DNA of 64,000 bases, from positions 22,847,349 through 22,911,348 of the forward strand of contig OX336339.1 in NCBI GenBank assembly GCA_946902875.1, given 5' to 3'. The translations under genes were made by a program, and so were the position numbers. A model generated the notes under the pieces. The model saw only the letters and a program-made list of their open reading frames with translations. It ran no database searches and was not told the origin of the DNA. The DNA is from Nematopogon swammerdamellus. Taxonomy: Eukaryota > Arthropoda > Insecta > Lepidoptera > Adelidae. This document shows positions 32,244-42,649 of the stretch, in pieces (within the stretch, counting starts at the first letter, position 1; the number at the start of each line of letters is the position of its first letter).

Positions 32244-32784
32244 ATTTAAAAAATAATCCTTGGAAAATTAAAAAAATATCTGAAATATACAATAATGTTA
32301 AGGAGTACCCTATTCAATAAATCGAGCACACGAATCTATAAATAAGTGCACTAATACGCAATGCAAACATTCCTTCTTATTCGCGGCCAGCTCTTTGTTT
32401 GCCAATTCTCCGGTCCGTTACTAAAGCGAGTGAGTATGGGTGGTATGTAGATAGGTTGCATGCGCGCGATATCTGGGACGCCAGGAGAGGAATAAACTCA
32501 TAAGTGTAAGAAGAGTGCAGCCGAGTGCAGACAAAATGTAAGGGAAAGACGGTGCACAACTTGCGAGGGATCTCGAGTGGAAGAGCGAGCGAGAGCGAAT
32601 GAGCAGCTAGGTACGTACGCTTGTGCGAAATATTTATGTTGTCGAACTAAGTCTGGATCTTATCTACAATTAATGTACGAGTATTAACTTCGCACGGTGT
32701 CTGTCTCAAAGTACTGAATACTTGAATACAATTCTTCACATACAGAGGGTTCCGTAGCAATTCCCTTCTTGAACGTATAGAGTA
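32244..32784. other. Unassigned DNA
   Basis: No gene is recognised. It contains the second 'acatacagagggttccgtag' (Rep-I) near 32738. Confidence 0.35.
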
Positions 32785-33050
32785 AGCATATGTACCGTGT
32801 GGGGCCGGTACTTTAAAAGAATAGCCCCACTGCATCTCTCCCCGTGTATGTCGTAAAAGGCGACTAAGGGATATGACTCCATTCTTACATTACTAGGTGG
32901 TAGGGTTTAGCCCGCCCGGATTGATACCACCGCACTGAATGAAAGGTCGGTCGAAACGGCTATGTAAATAGTTAGTGTTTTCCGTCCAGTTCAGTGTAGC
33001 CGGCACGACAGAAGGGAAGCACTGACGAGGCACCAAGTTCACCCGTAGCG
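32785..33050 (+). repeat. Rep-D-headed SINE, 5' part
   Basis: 32785-32880 is the Rep-D head ('gaatagccccactgcatctc', 'aaaaggcgactaagggata'). It joins directly to the SINE core ('ttactaggtggtagggttta') and the SINE-A tail. The tail is cut at 33050 by a 1.13 kb insertion and resumes at 34185. This is a third kind of head on the same core and tail. Confidence 0.78.
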
Positions 33051-34184
33051 CTACCACAGGTTTTGGACTTCACTTCACTTCGATTCAAGTTGCGTAAATT
33101 TCTATAGAAAGCCGTGCAGCGCCCCTAGCGTTAGATGTGATGAACTAAATTCGGTACCATGAGGCTCCTTTGACGTTTGTTGTCGTTCGACGACGACCAT
33201 TTTGGAACGATCGAAAGTGTTTTTGTATGAAATTCGCTACCACGAGTGACCATATTGGTAGTTGCCATCGAACACTTCGACAACGAACGCGTTCACGCTC
33301 TACACTAGCCAGCCACTAGGTGAAACGGTAATGCCACAGGGCCGAGCGGGGTGGCGAGCGGCGGCGGGGAGCGCGGGAAGCGGCCCGCTAGCCTAGCGCG
33401 GCGGCGAGTGCGACCATACCACGGTAGTGAGCGGAGCGGCGCGGCGGCACGGCGCGGCGCCGGCGGCGGCGATATCAAATTTGTTTGAATAGACGGGACG
33501 CGCAAAAAATCGCCCGTTTCGCTAGCCCCACCATCGCTCGCCGCGCGTGGAGCCGCTAGACGCTTCCCGCGCTTGCGTGGCCTTCTAGATACATTCTTGC
33601 CGCTTTGCCGAAAGGGCGTGTTATGTTTTTTTGTTTACCTATTGAAAATATCTGAAAAATAATGCATCGGGGGTATTTCGCTTGGAGAATGTGGTTGAGG
33701 AGGCCCGGGAACAAGATCTTCACCGAGAACTCCAAAGAATCCTTCTCCTATCTGAGCGAGGAGCTAAGCTCATTTAGCTATAGTTGATTAACTATTCGTG
33801 GTCTATTATTTAGCTTGATTCTATTCACTTCACAAATTCACGCTCACTCAGACGCAGTGATTATATTCTCTTTGCACGCAATCCGGCAGGCATGGCATGT
33901 TTCTACGTTTCAACAAAAACGTAAGCGACATTTAATGCGAACTAGCGCTATCCTTCTTTAACTCACTTAAAAGAAGCATAAACACTAGTACAGAACGTAC
34001 CCTTGAAATGTGAGCCCGAAGTTGTTCTTAATGTTGTCTATGATCGAACGCGAGAACCTTCGAACGATCGATACGCGTTCGATGCGTTATGGATGTAACT
34101 CATGGTACCAAATCGAACGCAAACAAAATCGTACGTGATGAGTCGACAACACTTACAGTTAGTTTGACAGAAATCCTGTGGTAG
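33051..34184. mobile_element. Unclassified 1.13 kb TIR element inside a SINE
   Basis: The ends are 'ctaccacaggttttgg' and 'atcctgtggtag', a ~14 bp inverted terminus with one mismatch. The flanks 'ccgtagcg' (33043-33050) and 'ccgtaccg' (34185-34192) match at 7 of 8, consistent with an 8 bp target duplication. The SINE reads across when the segment is removed. The interior has a GC-rich block (about 33340-33480) and no coherent transposase frame, so it is non-autonomous. An 8 bp duplication would fit hAT or P-type families, but the termini match neither that I know. Confidence 0.7.
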
Positions 34185-34267
34185 CCGTACCGGTGCTATG
34201 GGCTGACATCACGGATGTTGTAGGTGATGTAGCCAACCGTGTAAGTTTAAATAATAAAAAAAAAACA
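34185..34267 (+). repeat. Rep-D-headed SINE, 3' part
   Basis: Continues the SINE-A tail ('gggctgacatcacggatgtt', 'gatgtagccaaccgtg') and ends in an A-rich run after 'aaataat'. Confidence 0.85.
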
Positions 34268-34288
34268 TGCAACGATTGTGCGGACTTC

Positions 34289-34601
34289 GCCGGCCACACA
34301 GAGCACGGAACGCCCCCCGCCCGCGCCCCCTACTAGAGGCGCCCTAAGCGATAATATTAGAAACCCAGTAACTGGACACAGTGCTACTAGCGCCTCGTAT
34401 GTGTGTGTGTGTATTAGTATCGAGACTACACACAAAGAGGAGCAAGTTAGGCACACGCACAAAAAAAATGCACACGCACAACACACATATGAAAGTCATA
34501 GGCCACGCCTACAGGCTTCAACGCCGTTGTAGAGAAATCGTGTTCAAGGCGCATCTAGGAGGGGGCGCGGGCGGGGGGCGTTCCGTGCTCTGTGGCCAGC
34601 C
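34289..34601. repeat. GC-rich inverted repeat, ~50 bp arms
   Basis: 34289-34343 and 34548-34601 are reverse complements apart from a two-base indel and a few mismatches, sharing 'cacggaacgccccccgcccg'. About 205 bp separate them. The separating DNA is rich in CA/GT. It could be a small foldback element or MITE. Confidence 0.82.
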
Positions 34602-34654
34602 ATAACCAAGATATAAAATTAAAAATAGTTTTCGGGCCGTTAGGACTAAATTGA

Positions 34655-34985
34655 CTACATACATACATACCACACGCTGTATCCTGACAATCGGGGTAAG
34701 CAGAGTAATCGGTGTTTTTCTGCAAGTACTCTTGTAAATTACAGCACAACACCGACCACCACGTTTACCAAAGTATTCGGACAAGATAACTATCAAGCAA
34801 CCAGGAAGCATGAAACCCACCTGCTGCATGACCCGGTGGAAGAACCGTGCCAAGGTGAGAGGTGGCTTTCCTCTCGCCCTTATCGACGCCCTTATGTCGC
34901 ATCTCGTCCTTATCCCTTAGTCGCCTTTTATGACATGCATAGAGAGAAATGCAGTGGGGCTATTCTTTTTAAGTACCGACTTTGC
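34655..34985 (-). repeat. Rep-D element, near full length
   Basis: Minus strand: head at about 34985 ('gtcggtactta'), then 'aatagccccactgcatttct', 'ggtggtcggtgttgtgctgt', and a TATG microsatellite end at 34661-34672. It is the best full-length Rep-D in the window. It has no coding sequence. Confidence 0.82.
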
Positions 34986-34989
34986 GTTT

Positions 34990-35452
34990 CGCTTGAAGTT
35001 TGAATAAAAATCTGTCAAGTACGAGTTTTACTCGCGCACGGAGGTTTTCGTATCTATCCGCTATCAATAATATCCGCCTATCCGCTCAGGTGGCATAGTC
35101 TTCGAATTTTAATTTCGAAGATATGTAGGACGATCGGAGAGAAGCCTCAAAGAGGTCGATGGCAATTGAGCGGCTATAACAATGCAATTTAATAAAAGCA
35201 TGTGGCACCATCTATTATCCAATAGTGTGACTAATAGATTTTTTGGACGTTTGTTGTATGGGAGCCCCCCTTAATTTTTAACATTTTTATATTTTTCTTA
35301 TTTGTTGTTATATCCGCCATAGTAACACATATTCTGTGAAAATTTCAACGGGCTACCTATTACGGTTCAACAGATACAGCCCTCGGACAGACGGACGGAC
35401 GGACGGCGGAGGCTTAGTAATAGGCTTCCGTACGGGATAGGGAAACCTAAAA
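34990..35452 (+). repeat. Rep-C, long copy
   Basis: Diverged head ('tcaagtacgagttttactcg'), an extra ~150 bp near the front, the conserved 'taacacatattctgtgaaaa' (35320s), a GACG microsatellite (35395-35412) and the family end. Confidence 0.78.
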
Positions 35453-35831
35453 AAAGAAATATAAAAATAATTATGAATTTCTTTGACGATTTCGTACGAG
35501 AAAATTTTCGCAGTATTTAGCACAATCGTACGTATCCCCTAAGACGCTGTAAAGGGGGAATGCACCGCACTACTGGTGGCGGGGGCGCGGCGGGGCGGGG
35601 CGGGGCAGTTTCGGGGACGACGAGTGCAACCTGAGGAAGTTTCCGCGGAGTTTGTGTGTTCTTGCGAAACTCAAACGATGAACGTAATCGATTGAACTAA
35701 TTGATTTTAGTTCCGTGTCAACATCCCCTCTGATGACTATCTCTGTCGTTGTACGAGGCTCGCTTTGTTGATTTACGTGCCAGACGGAAGGGATGACGAC
35801 GGTAAGTTTTTTTAAGGTTTAACCGAGGCTG
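35453..35831. other. Unassigned, with a GC tract
   Basis: GGGGC units lie at about 35582-35607 ('gcgcggcggggcggggcggg'). A 'cggtaagttttt' donor-like site lies near 35801. No gene is recognised. Confidence 0.35.
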
Positions 35832-36126
35832 TTTTTAGGTTTCCGTATCCCGAAGCCTACGCCGTCTGTCTGTCTGTCTGTCTGTTTGTCCGTCCGTCTG
35901 TCTGTCCGAGGGCTGTATCTCTTGAACCGTAATAGGTAGGCCATTGAAATTTTCACAGAATATGTGTTATTATGGCCGATATAACAACAAATATTAAAAA
36001 ATATAAAAAGTAAAAAATTAAGGGGGGTTCCCATACTAGAAACGTGTTTTTTTCAAGGTTTTTTTTAATTTAATTGCTGCGGAAACCTCGGTGCGCGAGT
36101 CCGACTCGCACTTGGCCGGTTTTTTC
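35832..36126 (-). repeat. Rep-C, full length
   Basis: Starts with the reversed end 'ttaggtttccgtatcccg', a TGTC/CGTC microsatellite (35868-35905), and ends with the reversed head 'gactcgcacttggccggttt'. Confidence 0.87.
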
Positions 36127-37394
36127 ATACAGCGTTGTCCGTCTTTTCGTTCATTCGTTTGTTTGGCAGAGGATGACGCAATCTTCATTTATTTCGTAGT
36201 GTTCTCATAAAAACCGGCCAAGTGCGAGTCAGACTCGCGCACCGAGGTTTTTGCATCGTTTCGTTTTTATTTGTTCTTTTACTATTTTGCACTACAATCA
36301 CACGATGTTTGACGTTTGTATGTATCACCGTTTCTACCTGCCACATTTGACGTGCGGGTAAGACAAGTTATTTGATTCCATGTCAATATTAAAAACTATG
36401 TATACAGATACTGTACTATACTGTCGCGTAACTGTTCATTCTGAGCAATAAATTAATTTCATTTCAATGATAGATTACTGAGCCCCACATTAGTATAAGC
36501 TTATGCTATCAAAATATCAAAGCTGGCATATTAGCAACATCAAATACAAATACACTCACGCATCTATGTACTTTCCAAGTGAAAAGTTAGGCAACAACAA
36601 TTATAAATTAGGAATATATTATTAGATCGGTGCTTCCCGCTCCCCGCTGCCCTCCCCTCCCCGCCACCGCCCCGCCGCCACCCCGGCTCCGTCGTTATCA
36701 TTAGTCTCTTCTCACCTTTTCAGGAATCGCACAAGATATATGCGGTGGGAACGAGCAATTTTCCTCAGCCTTAGCGGAATACCAACGCCAAATTTATAGC
36801 AGTTTAAAACTATACTTGGATATCGCCGTCCCGCTCTAACCGGGTGAATTTACGAGTGTGGGGTAAGGACGGTGAGGTACTAACTGTTATATAATTAGGA
36901 AGCGTGAAGCTGAATATCTACAAGCCTCGTAGGTATAACAGTTACGTAACGATACCGGCTCCGCCACGCCCCGCGCGGGGGCCCGCTGAAACTTTCAGGG
37001 CTTCGGAAATACGACTTACTGTATTGATCCCCTTTTATAGCTTTCCGATTTTATGTTGTTCGCTAGAAGCAACAAAGTATAGGTAAGTATTGTCTATTCT
37101 AATTGATATTAATTGCATCAGCATCGGGTCAAAAGTTTGTACAAAATTCAGCTAAGAATACATACCACGTATCCCGACAGTCGGAGTAACTATTCGTTCT
37201 AGAAATATAAATTTCTCATAATTTTTTTTTTCAAATCTGTGCACGCTGGAACTGTTAGAATCGCACAATTGCTACTTTGGATGGAACTATTTCGGTGACC
37301 AATATTGGTCTAAAATAGGTAGAATTTTTTGACGTGAATTTGATGAAACGTCTTTGGGCTCGGGTAAAGGGGCGCGACTAAAAAAAATTAAGAC
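36127..37394. other. Unassigned, with a Rep-C head and a C-rich patch
   Basis: 36210-36275 is an isolated Rep-C head (+, 'accggccaagtgcgagtcag'). 36637-36690 is C-rich ('ctcccctccccgccaccgcc'). A short Rep-D end-like scrap lies near 37160-37190. No gene is recognised. Confidence 0.45.
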
Positions 37395-37449
37395 TTTTTA
37401 GGGTTCCGTATCCGGTACGGAACCCTATTACTAAGCCTACGCCGTCTGC

Positions 37450-37481
<32 letters not shown>

Positions 37482-37795
37482 TTGTCTGACCGAGGGCTGT
37501 ATCTCTTGAACCGTAATTAGGTAGCACGTTGAAATTTTCACAGAAAATGTGTTATTATGGCCGATATAACAACAAATGATAAAAATAAGAAAAAGTAAAA
37601 ATCCACGGGGGTTCCCATAGAAGAAACCAAAAAGTGTATGTGCGCGCGCCATCTACCGAATAGATTATGAAGCATTTTAACTAATCATGACATTTACCTA
37701 ATATGAAGCATTTCATAACACGCCACCTAGATGGCGTGAGTGGTGCTAGCCATGGCATGGCGATACGGAACCCTCGGTGCGCGAGTTCGACTCGC
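37395..37795 (-). repeat. Rep-C, full length
   Basis: From 'ttttagggttccgtatccgg' to the reversed head 'gcgagttcgactcgcactga'. Very similar to 48996-49415, including 'cgaatagattatgaagcatt'. A TGTC microsatellite lies at about 37448-37475. Confidence 0.88.
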
Positions 37796-38100
37796 ACTGA
37801 CACGGTTGGGTACATGAACTACTACATTCTTGATACCAATCCATAACACCATGGTCTACTACACGGTCGTGGTCTGATACATGAAACTGGACGGAAAAGA
37901 CGAACTGTTTATGCAATCGTTTCAACCGACCTATAATTCAGTGCGGTGGTACCAAGTCGGGCGGGTTAAACCCTACCACCTAATAAGGTAAGAAAGGAAG
38001 TTACCTACAGTTTTTGCGTGGAACCCGAACCACGGTCAACCTCTAAGGATCGAAGGGCCACCCATCCAAGCACTGACCGCGCCCAGGTGTGATTATGATA
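37796..38100 (-). repeat. SINE-A, diverged, both ends truncated
   Basis: Directly abuts the preceding Rep-C. Core is visible as 'cgggttaaaccctaccacct' and the head as 'cccatccaagcactgaccgc'. There is no poly(T), so its 3' end is lost. Confidence 0.8.
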
Positions 38101-38223
38101 ATATAGGTGCATTAACCTAGATTGCACATTAAAGTAAATAATTTTTCAAACTTAATTTTAATTAGTTTAATACAAATGTACCAAGTGTATAAAATGTACA
38201 AATGTAACAAGGCGACCAAGTAC

Positions 38224-38316
38224 TGTACCGACAAGTTTGTACCGTGTGGGGTCGGTACTTAAAAAGAATAGCCCCACTGCATCTCTCCCCGTCGCATGTC
38301 GTAAAAGTCGACTAAG
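38224..38316 (+). repeat. Rep-D head fragment
   Basis: 'gtgtggggtcggtacttaaa' then 'aatagccccactgcatctct', ending 'gactaagggatta'. A complete SINE-A follows 15 bp later. Confidence 0.8.
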
Positions 38317-38330
38317 GGATTAGAAAATTC

Positions 38331-38715
38331 GTCAGCCTCGGTAGCTCAGTGGCGCGGTTGGTTAGTCAACTGTTATTAAGCAACGCTGAGCGCGGTCAGT
38401 GATTGGATGGGTGACCGCTCGACCGTTGGAGGCTGACCGTGGTTCGGATTCCACGTTAAACTGTAGGTCCCTTCCCTTCTTACCTTACTAGGTGGTAGGG
38501 TTTATCCCGGCCGGGTTGGTACCACCGCACTGAACGAAACCTCGGTCGAAACGGCTATGTAAATAGTTCGTGTTTTCCGTCCAGTTTAGTGTAGCCGACA
38601 TGAAATGAAGGGAAGCACTGACATGGCACCTAGTTCACCCTGTGTTATGGGCTGACATCACGGATGTTGTAGGTGATGTAGCCAACCGTGTCGAGTTCCA
38701 TAAAAAAAAAAAAAA
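38331..38715 (+). repeat. SINE-A, complete copy
   Basis: All modules are present. Head: 'cggtagctcagtgg' (A-box-like), 'ttaagcaacgctgagcgcgg' and 'gattggatgggtgaccgc' (5S-like), 'ggttcggattcc' (B-box-like). Core: 'cccttcccttcttaccttac', 'aggtggtagggtttatcccg', 'gggttggtaccaccgcactg'. Tail ends 'gtgatgtagccaaccgtgtc' with poly(A). Good reference copy for the family. It has no coding sequence and is presumably moved by LINE machinery. Confidence 0.92.
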
Positions 38716-38819
38716 GTTAATGGGGCCTTGCACGCTATTATGAGCAGCCAAAGCATGTCAACTAGGGCACGTTTGGCTGTCCATGGTGGAGTGCTGGTCC
38801 CTAGACGAGAGTCTGGTCC

Positions 38820-39315
38820 CTACGGGAGTCAAAGTTGGGCATGGCAGACGAAGCATGAAAGCAGGATTAATGGTGTGTAAATGCGCGCGTTGAGGAGTAT
38901 GTGTGGAGTTACAATGAAAGATAGATTGAGAAATAGTGTAGTGCGAGAGCGCTGTGGGCTGAAAGAAGTAGTGACAAGGATTGAGAAAGGAATGCTTCGG
39001 TGGTTCGTTCATGTTGGAAGAAGAGATGGTAGGAGACTAACGAAAGAAATTTATGAAGCAAATGTGAGTGGAAGAGTCGGGAAGGGTCGCCCTAGACGCA
39101 CGTACTGGACCAGATCGGGCATGTGCTCAAAAAGGGTCAGGTGCGTAGTACCCGTAACCGACGAGCATGCATGAAGAACATTATGGGAGTGGAAGAGGCG
39201 GCAATTGTGTCAGAATCGTGGCACGTGGAGATCACGTGCCACGATTCTGCCGAATTAATATTTTAGTATGCGTGCGTGTCTCTGCCTACCCCACCGGGAA
39301 ACAGGCGTGACGCTA
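38820..39315 (+). pseudogene. LINE reverse-transcriptase 3' end
   Basis: The frame at 38881-39174 contains 'MRALRSMCGVTMKDRLRNSV' and 'MLRWFVHVGRRDGRRLTKEI', then 'GRVGKGRPRRTYW'. This is the usual end of a LINE polymerase protein ('RWFGHV...GRPR'). The non-coding part ends in a TATG microsatellite. A sister copy is at 46032-47075. A perfect 17 bp hairpin lies at 39211-39249 within the 3' region. Confidence 0.8.
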
Positions 39316-39966
39316 TGTATGTATGTACAAATGCACATTATTCAAGTTGGGTTAACCAAACGTTCAAGTAATTGTTCCCAAGTTGACGTGGAGAAATGAC
39401 GTTTGAATTTTTTTCGAATTTGCCTATGTAGGTCTTATACAAAATATTATTAAAATAAACGTTATTATATGGATAGACTTACGTAGATGACTACGATGAT
39501 TTTGAGCGTTGGTCATAACACGGTGTATACATACCTGTAAATAAATATAATCATATTAGACAAATCATCAATAAATAACACACAAAATTAATTTATTCGA
39601 CGTGTTGCAATTTGTACACGTGATAGACATGTGAAACAGACAGGTACATATTATTATTATTAAAATAGGTAAAATTATACAGACTGCACTGTACTAATAT
39701 CACTACCACACGATTTCTCAGCTCATGACCTATAAAAATGGTAATTATAATTATTATTCTTATCGGTTTTATAGTTCCACGTTTTTCTGGATTTTATACA
39801 GCGAGGTAGGGTGACAAGAGGGCTTTTTCTTGCATTAATGATAATTTTTTATTAAATATTATTGTACGTAACTCAAAACACAAAAACTGAATAATAATCT
39901 AAATTATTTCCTCTTTAGAAATATACTAAAATATTTGAATTCGGTTTAATAGTATTTGAGAAAAAT
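39316..39966. other. Unassigned AT-rich DNA
   Basis: No gene or known repeat is recognised up to the start of the tandem array. Confidence 0.45.
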
Positions 39967-40842
39967 TATAAATATTAATGCACGACAAAGCGCTCTAGGC
40001 ATCCCACTTTGCCGCATAAAATTATAAACAGCGCTCGTTGCATTCCACCTTGTCGCATAAAATAATAAACAGCCCCCTTGACACCCTACCTTGCCGCATA
40101 CAATAATAAACATTACAGCACGATAGAGTGCTCTTAAAACCCCACCTTGCCACATAAAATAATAAACATTAATTAACGACAGAGCGCTCTTGGCACCCCA
40201 CCTTGCCGCATAAAACAATAAACATTTATGAACGACAGAGCGCTCTTGGCACCCCACCTTGCCGCATAAAATAAAAAACAGAGCTCCTGGCACCCCAACA
40301 TGCCACATAAAATAATAAACAGCGCTCTTGGCACCTCACCTAGCCACATAAAATAATAAACATGAATGAAAGACAGAGCGCTCTTGGCACCCCACCTAGC
40401 CACATAAAATAATAAACATTAATGAAAGACAGAGCGCTCTTGGCACCCCACCTTGCTGCATAAAATAATAAACATTACTGCGCGACAGAGCGCTCTTGGC
40501 ACTCAACCCTTCCACATAAAATAATAAACATTAATGCACGACAGAGCGCTCTTGGCACTCAAATCTTCCACACAAAATAATAAACATTAATGCACGACAG
40601 AGCGCTCTTGGCACTCAAACCTTCCACACAAAATAATAAACATTAATGCGCGACAGAGCGCTCTTGGCACTCAACCCTTCCACATAAAATAACAAACATT
40701 AATGCACGACAGAGCGCTCTTGGCAGAGCTTGCCGCATAAAACAATAAACAGCGCTCTTGGCACCCCACCTTGCCGCATACAATAATAAACAGAGCTCTT
40801 GGCACCCCACCTGGCCGCATACAATAATAAACATTAATTCTT
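39967..40842 (+). repeat. 56/41 bp satellite-like array 1, about 17 units
   Basis: The long unit (56 bp) is 'aataataaacattaatgcac', then 'gacagagcgctcttggca' and 'ccccaccttgccgcataaa'. The short unit lacks about 15 bp ('attaatgcacgacag'). Most units contain the 10 bp palindrome AGAGCGCTCT. Minus-strand open frames with repeated cysteine motifs are by-products of the repeat. Confidence 0.93.
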
Positions 40843-40985
40843 TATTCTTTATTCATCATTCGCATGGTAGTACACTACGCTTGAATTTGTCCTGTTTAGT
40901 TTTTACAATCCGGTTCGATTACACCCACAAAGAAGAGCCGGCAAGAAACTTCGCAGGGTTCTTTTTTTAACGTCTTCAATTACAA
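40843..40985 (-). repeat. LINE 3' end abutting array 1
   Basis: On the minus strand it shares 'gaagtttcttgcc', 'taatcgaac' and 'agtgtact' with 42450-42595. It ends in a 'gaataaagaataaag' tail that directly touches the array. Confidence 0.65.
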
Positions 40986-41222
40986 TACATTGTGACTAGC
41001 TACACAATAGACACCGCTTACAGTGTTAAGATATAGTTTGAGAGCTAGAAAAACTATAATTTAAGCTTGATAATTCTGACCACATAAAATCAAAAGTAAA
41101 AGTATAAATAAAATCAGGTGTATAGAGCCTTTGTCAGAAATTGTTGATACATATCGTATCAAGTCATGTCAATTATATTATAAATATTCATACCACATTG
41201 TAGTACGATGTCAAAAAATAAA

Positions 41223-41338
41223 TAAATAAATTTGATACTTAATGTATCAATTAGTCAAATTAATATTTTAGTATGCGTGCTAAATAAACTTGATACTTAA
41301 TGTATCAATTAGTCAAATTAATATTTAGCATGCGTCAG
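41223..41338 (+). repeat. 58 bp tandem duplication
   Basis: Two units (41223-41280 and 41281-41338) share 'ttgatacttaatgtatcaat' and 'tagtcaaattaatattt', with a few differences. Each holds a small hairpin ('ttgata...tatcaa'). A piece of the same sequence ('aattaatattttagtatgcg') also occurs at about 39253-39273. Confidence 0.85.
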
Positions 41339-41533
41339 CAGTATAAATTAAGGAACAGGTTGTACCGTGCCAAAATTCAAAATTTGTATGCAGTCAGAAT
41401 CTCAAGTGAACATGTTTGTAGCATTTTCAGTTTATACCAGTGATAATACGAGGTAGTAAAAATCTCAAAGACCAAAAAGTTATATAATGAAAAATATAAA
41501 TCCGAGACAAATGTAACAGTTCATGACAGTCTT

Positions 41534-41989
41534 ATGTCATATGGTTTAATGTTTTGGGGAAATGCAGCGGAATCAAACCGAATATTTGTATTACAGAAAA
41601 GAGCCCTACGGTGTATACTAGGAATGAAACCTAGAGACACTTGTCGTTATGCATTTAATGAAATAGGAATAATGACTTTACCTGGTGCCTACATCTTTCA
41701 AAACATTTGTTATGCAAGAAAGCATCTATTAGTCTCCACTTTTAACTCGGACAATCACAACTATAATACTAGACATAAGGATAACCTACTGGGAATAAAA
41801 CATAGGTTGTCTAAAATGTCAAAAAGTTTTATATGTAATAGTGTTAGATTTTATAACAAAATACCACAGGAAATAAGGAATCTAGGTGAAAATTCTTTCA
41901 AAATAACCCTGAAGAAAATATTAACCAAAAAAAGCTATTACAGTATTAAAGATGCCTTAACTGACGAATTTTGTGATTCTGACACATAA
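41534..41989 (+). pseudogene. Non-LTR reverse-transcriptase C-terminal fragment
   Basis: A 151-codon open frame with 'YGLMFWGNA' (3-11), 'LQKRALRCILG' (20-30) and 'HNYNTRHKDN' (75-84). These are hallmarks of the region after the polymerase in Jockey/CR1-like LINE proteins. The fragment is intact to its stop but has no polymerase or endonuclease domain. It is 5' truncated, lying in the ~1.8 kb between the two satellite arrays. Confidence 0.82.
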
Positions 41990-42449
41990 TAAATTAAGTA
42001 CAAAAGTATGACATAACGTAATGTTCTCTACTAACTCTAAGACAATGGGTACTTGTGTATCTATTTTTTTTTTTTTTACCCTCGACATTTTATACTACAT
42101 TGTAGTATGTTACTTGCTTACTAACAAAATCAAATAATGAATTGATAAAATTTCTTATCAAATTTGACGATGGCACTATACACCGGACTTTTTACATAAT
42201 ACCTATATACTTCAGAAGTTGTCAGAATCACATGATAAATAAATATAATTAATGATGCGATATGAATGTAATTAATTAGTTATGCGATAACGACATGTGG
42301 TGGTTTGTGACAGAAACCAGTAGTCCATACAATTTCATAGTAAAAATGTTTTCACTTTGTCATGAATTGCTGCATGTCACAAATCAGCACAAATCAGCAC
42401 ATGCGTGTCTAGGCAGTGGCAAACATTTTTGTATAGACTAAGTGGACAT
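41990..42449. other. Probable LINE 3' flank
   Basis: Follows the LINE stop codon, with a poly(T) run at 42065-42078. No gene is recognised. Confidence 0.4.
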
Positions 42450-42595
42450 TGAAAAAATTTCCAGTGAAGTTTCTTGTCAGTTCTTCTTCGCTGTGATAAT
42501 CGAACTGGCGGAATGTTACAATGTAAATATGACAAATCTGAGCGCAGTGTACTGCCAATAGATGCTAAATAAACAATAAACAATAAACAAAAGAT
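42450..42595 (+). repeat. LINE 3' end near array 2
   Basis: Homologous to 40843-40985 in the opposite orientation ('gtgaagtttcttgtcagttc', 'gcgcagtgtactgcc'). It ends in AATAAAC repeats (42567-42590), about 55 bp before array 2. Confidence 0.65.
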
Positions 42596-42649
42596 ACTAT
42601 AGTTCCTTTTAAAAATATACGCCTAACATATAAAATATACAATGTACAC

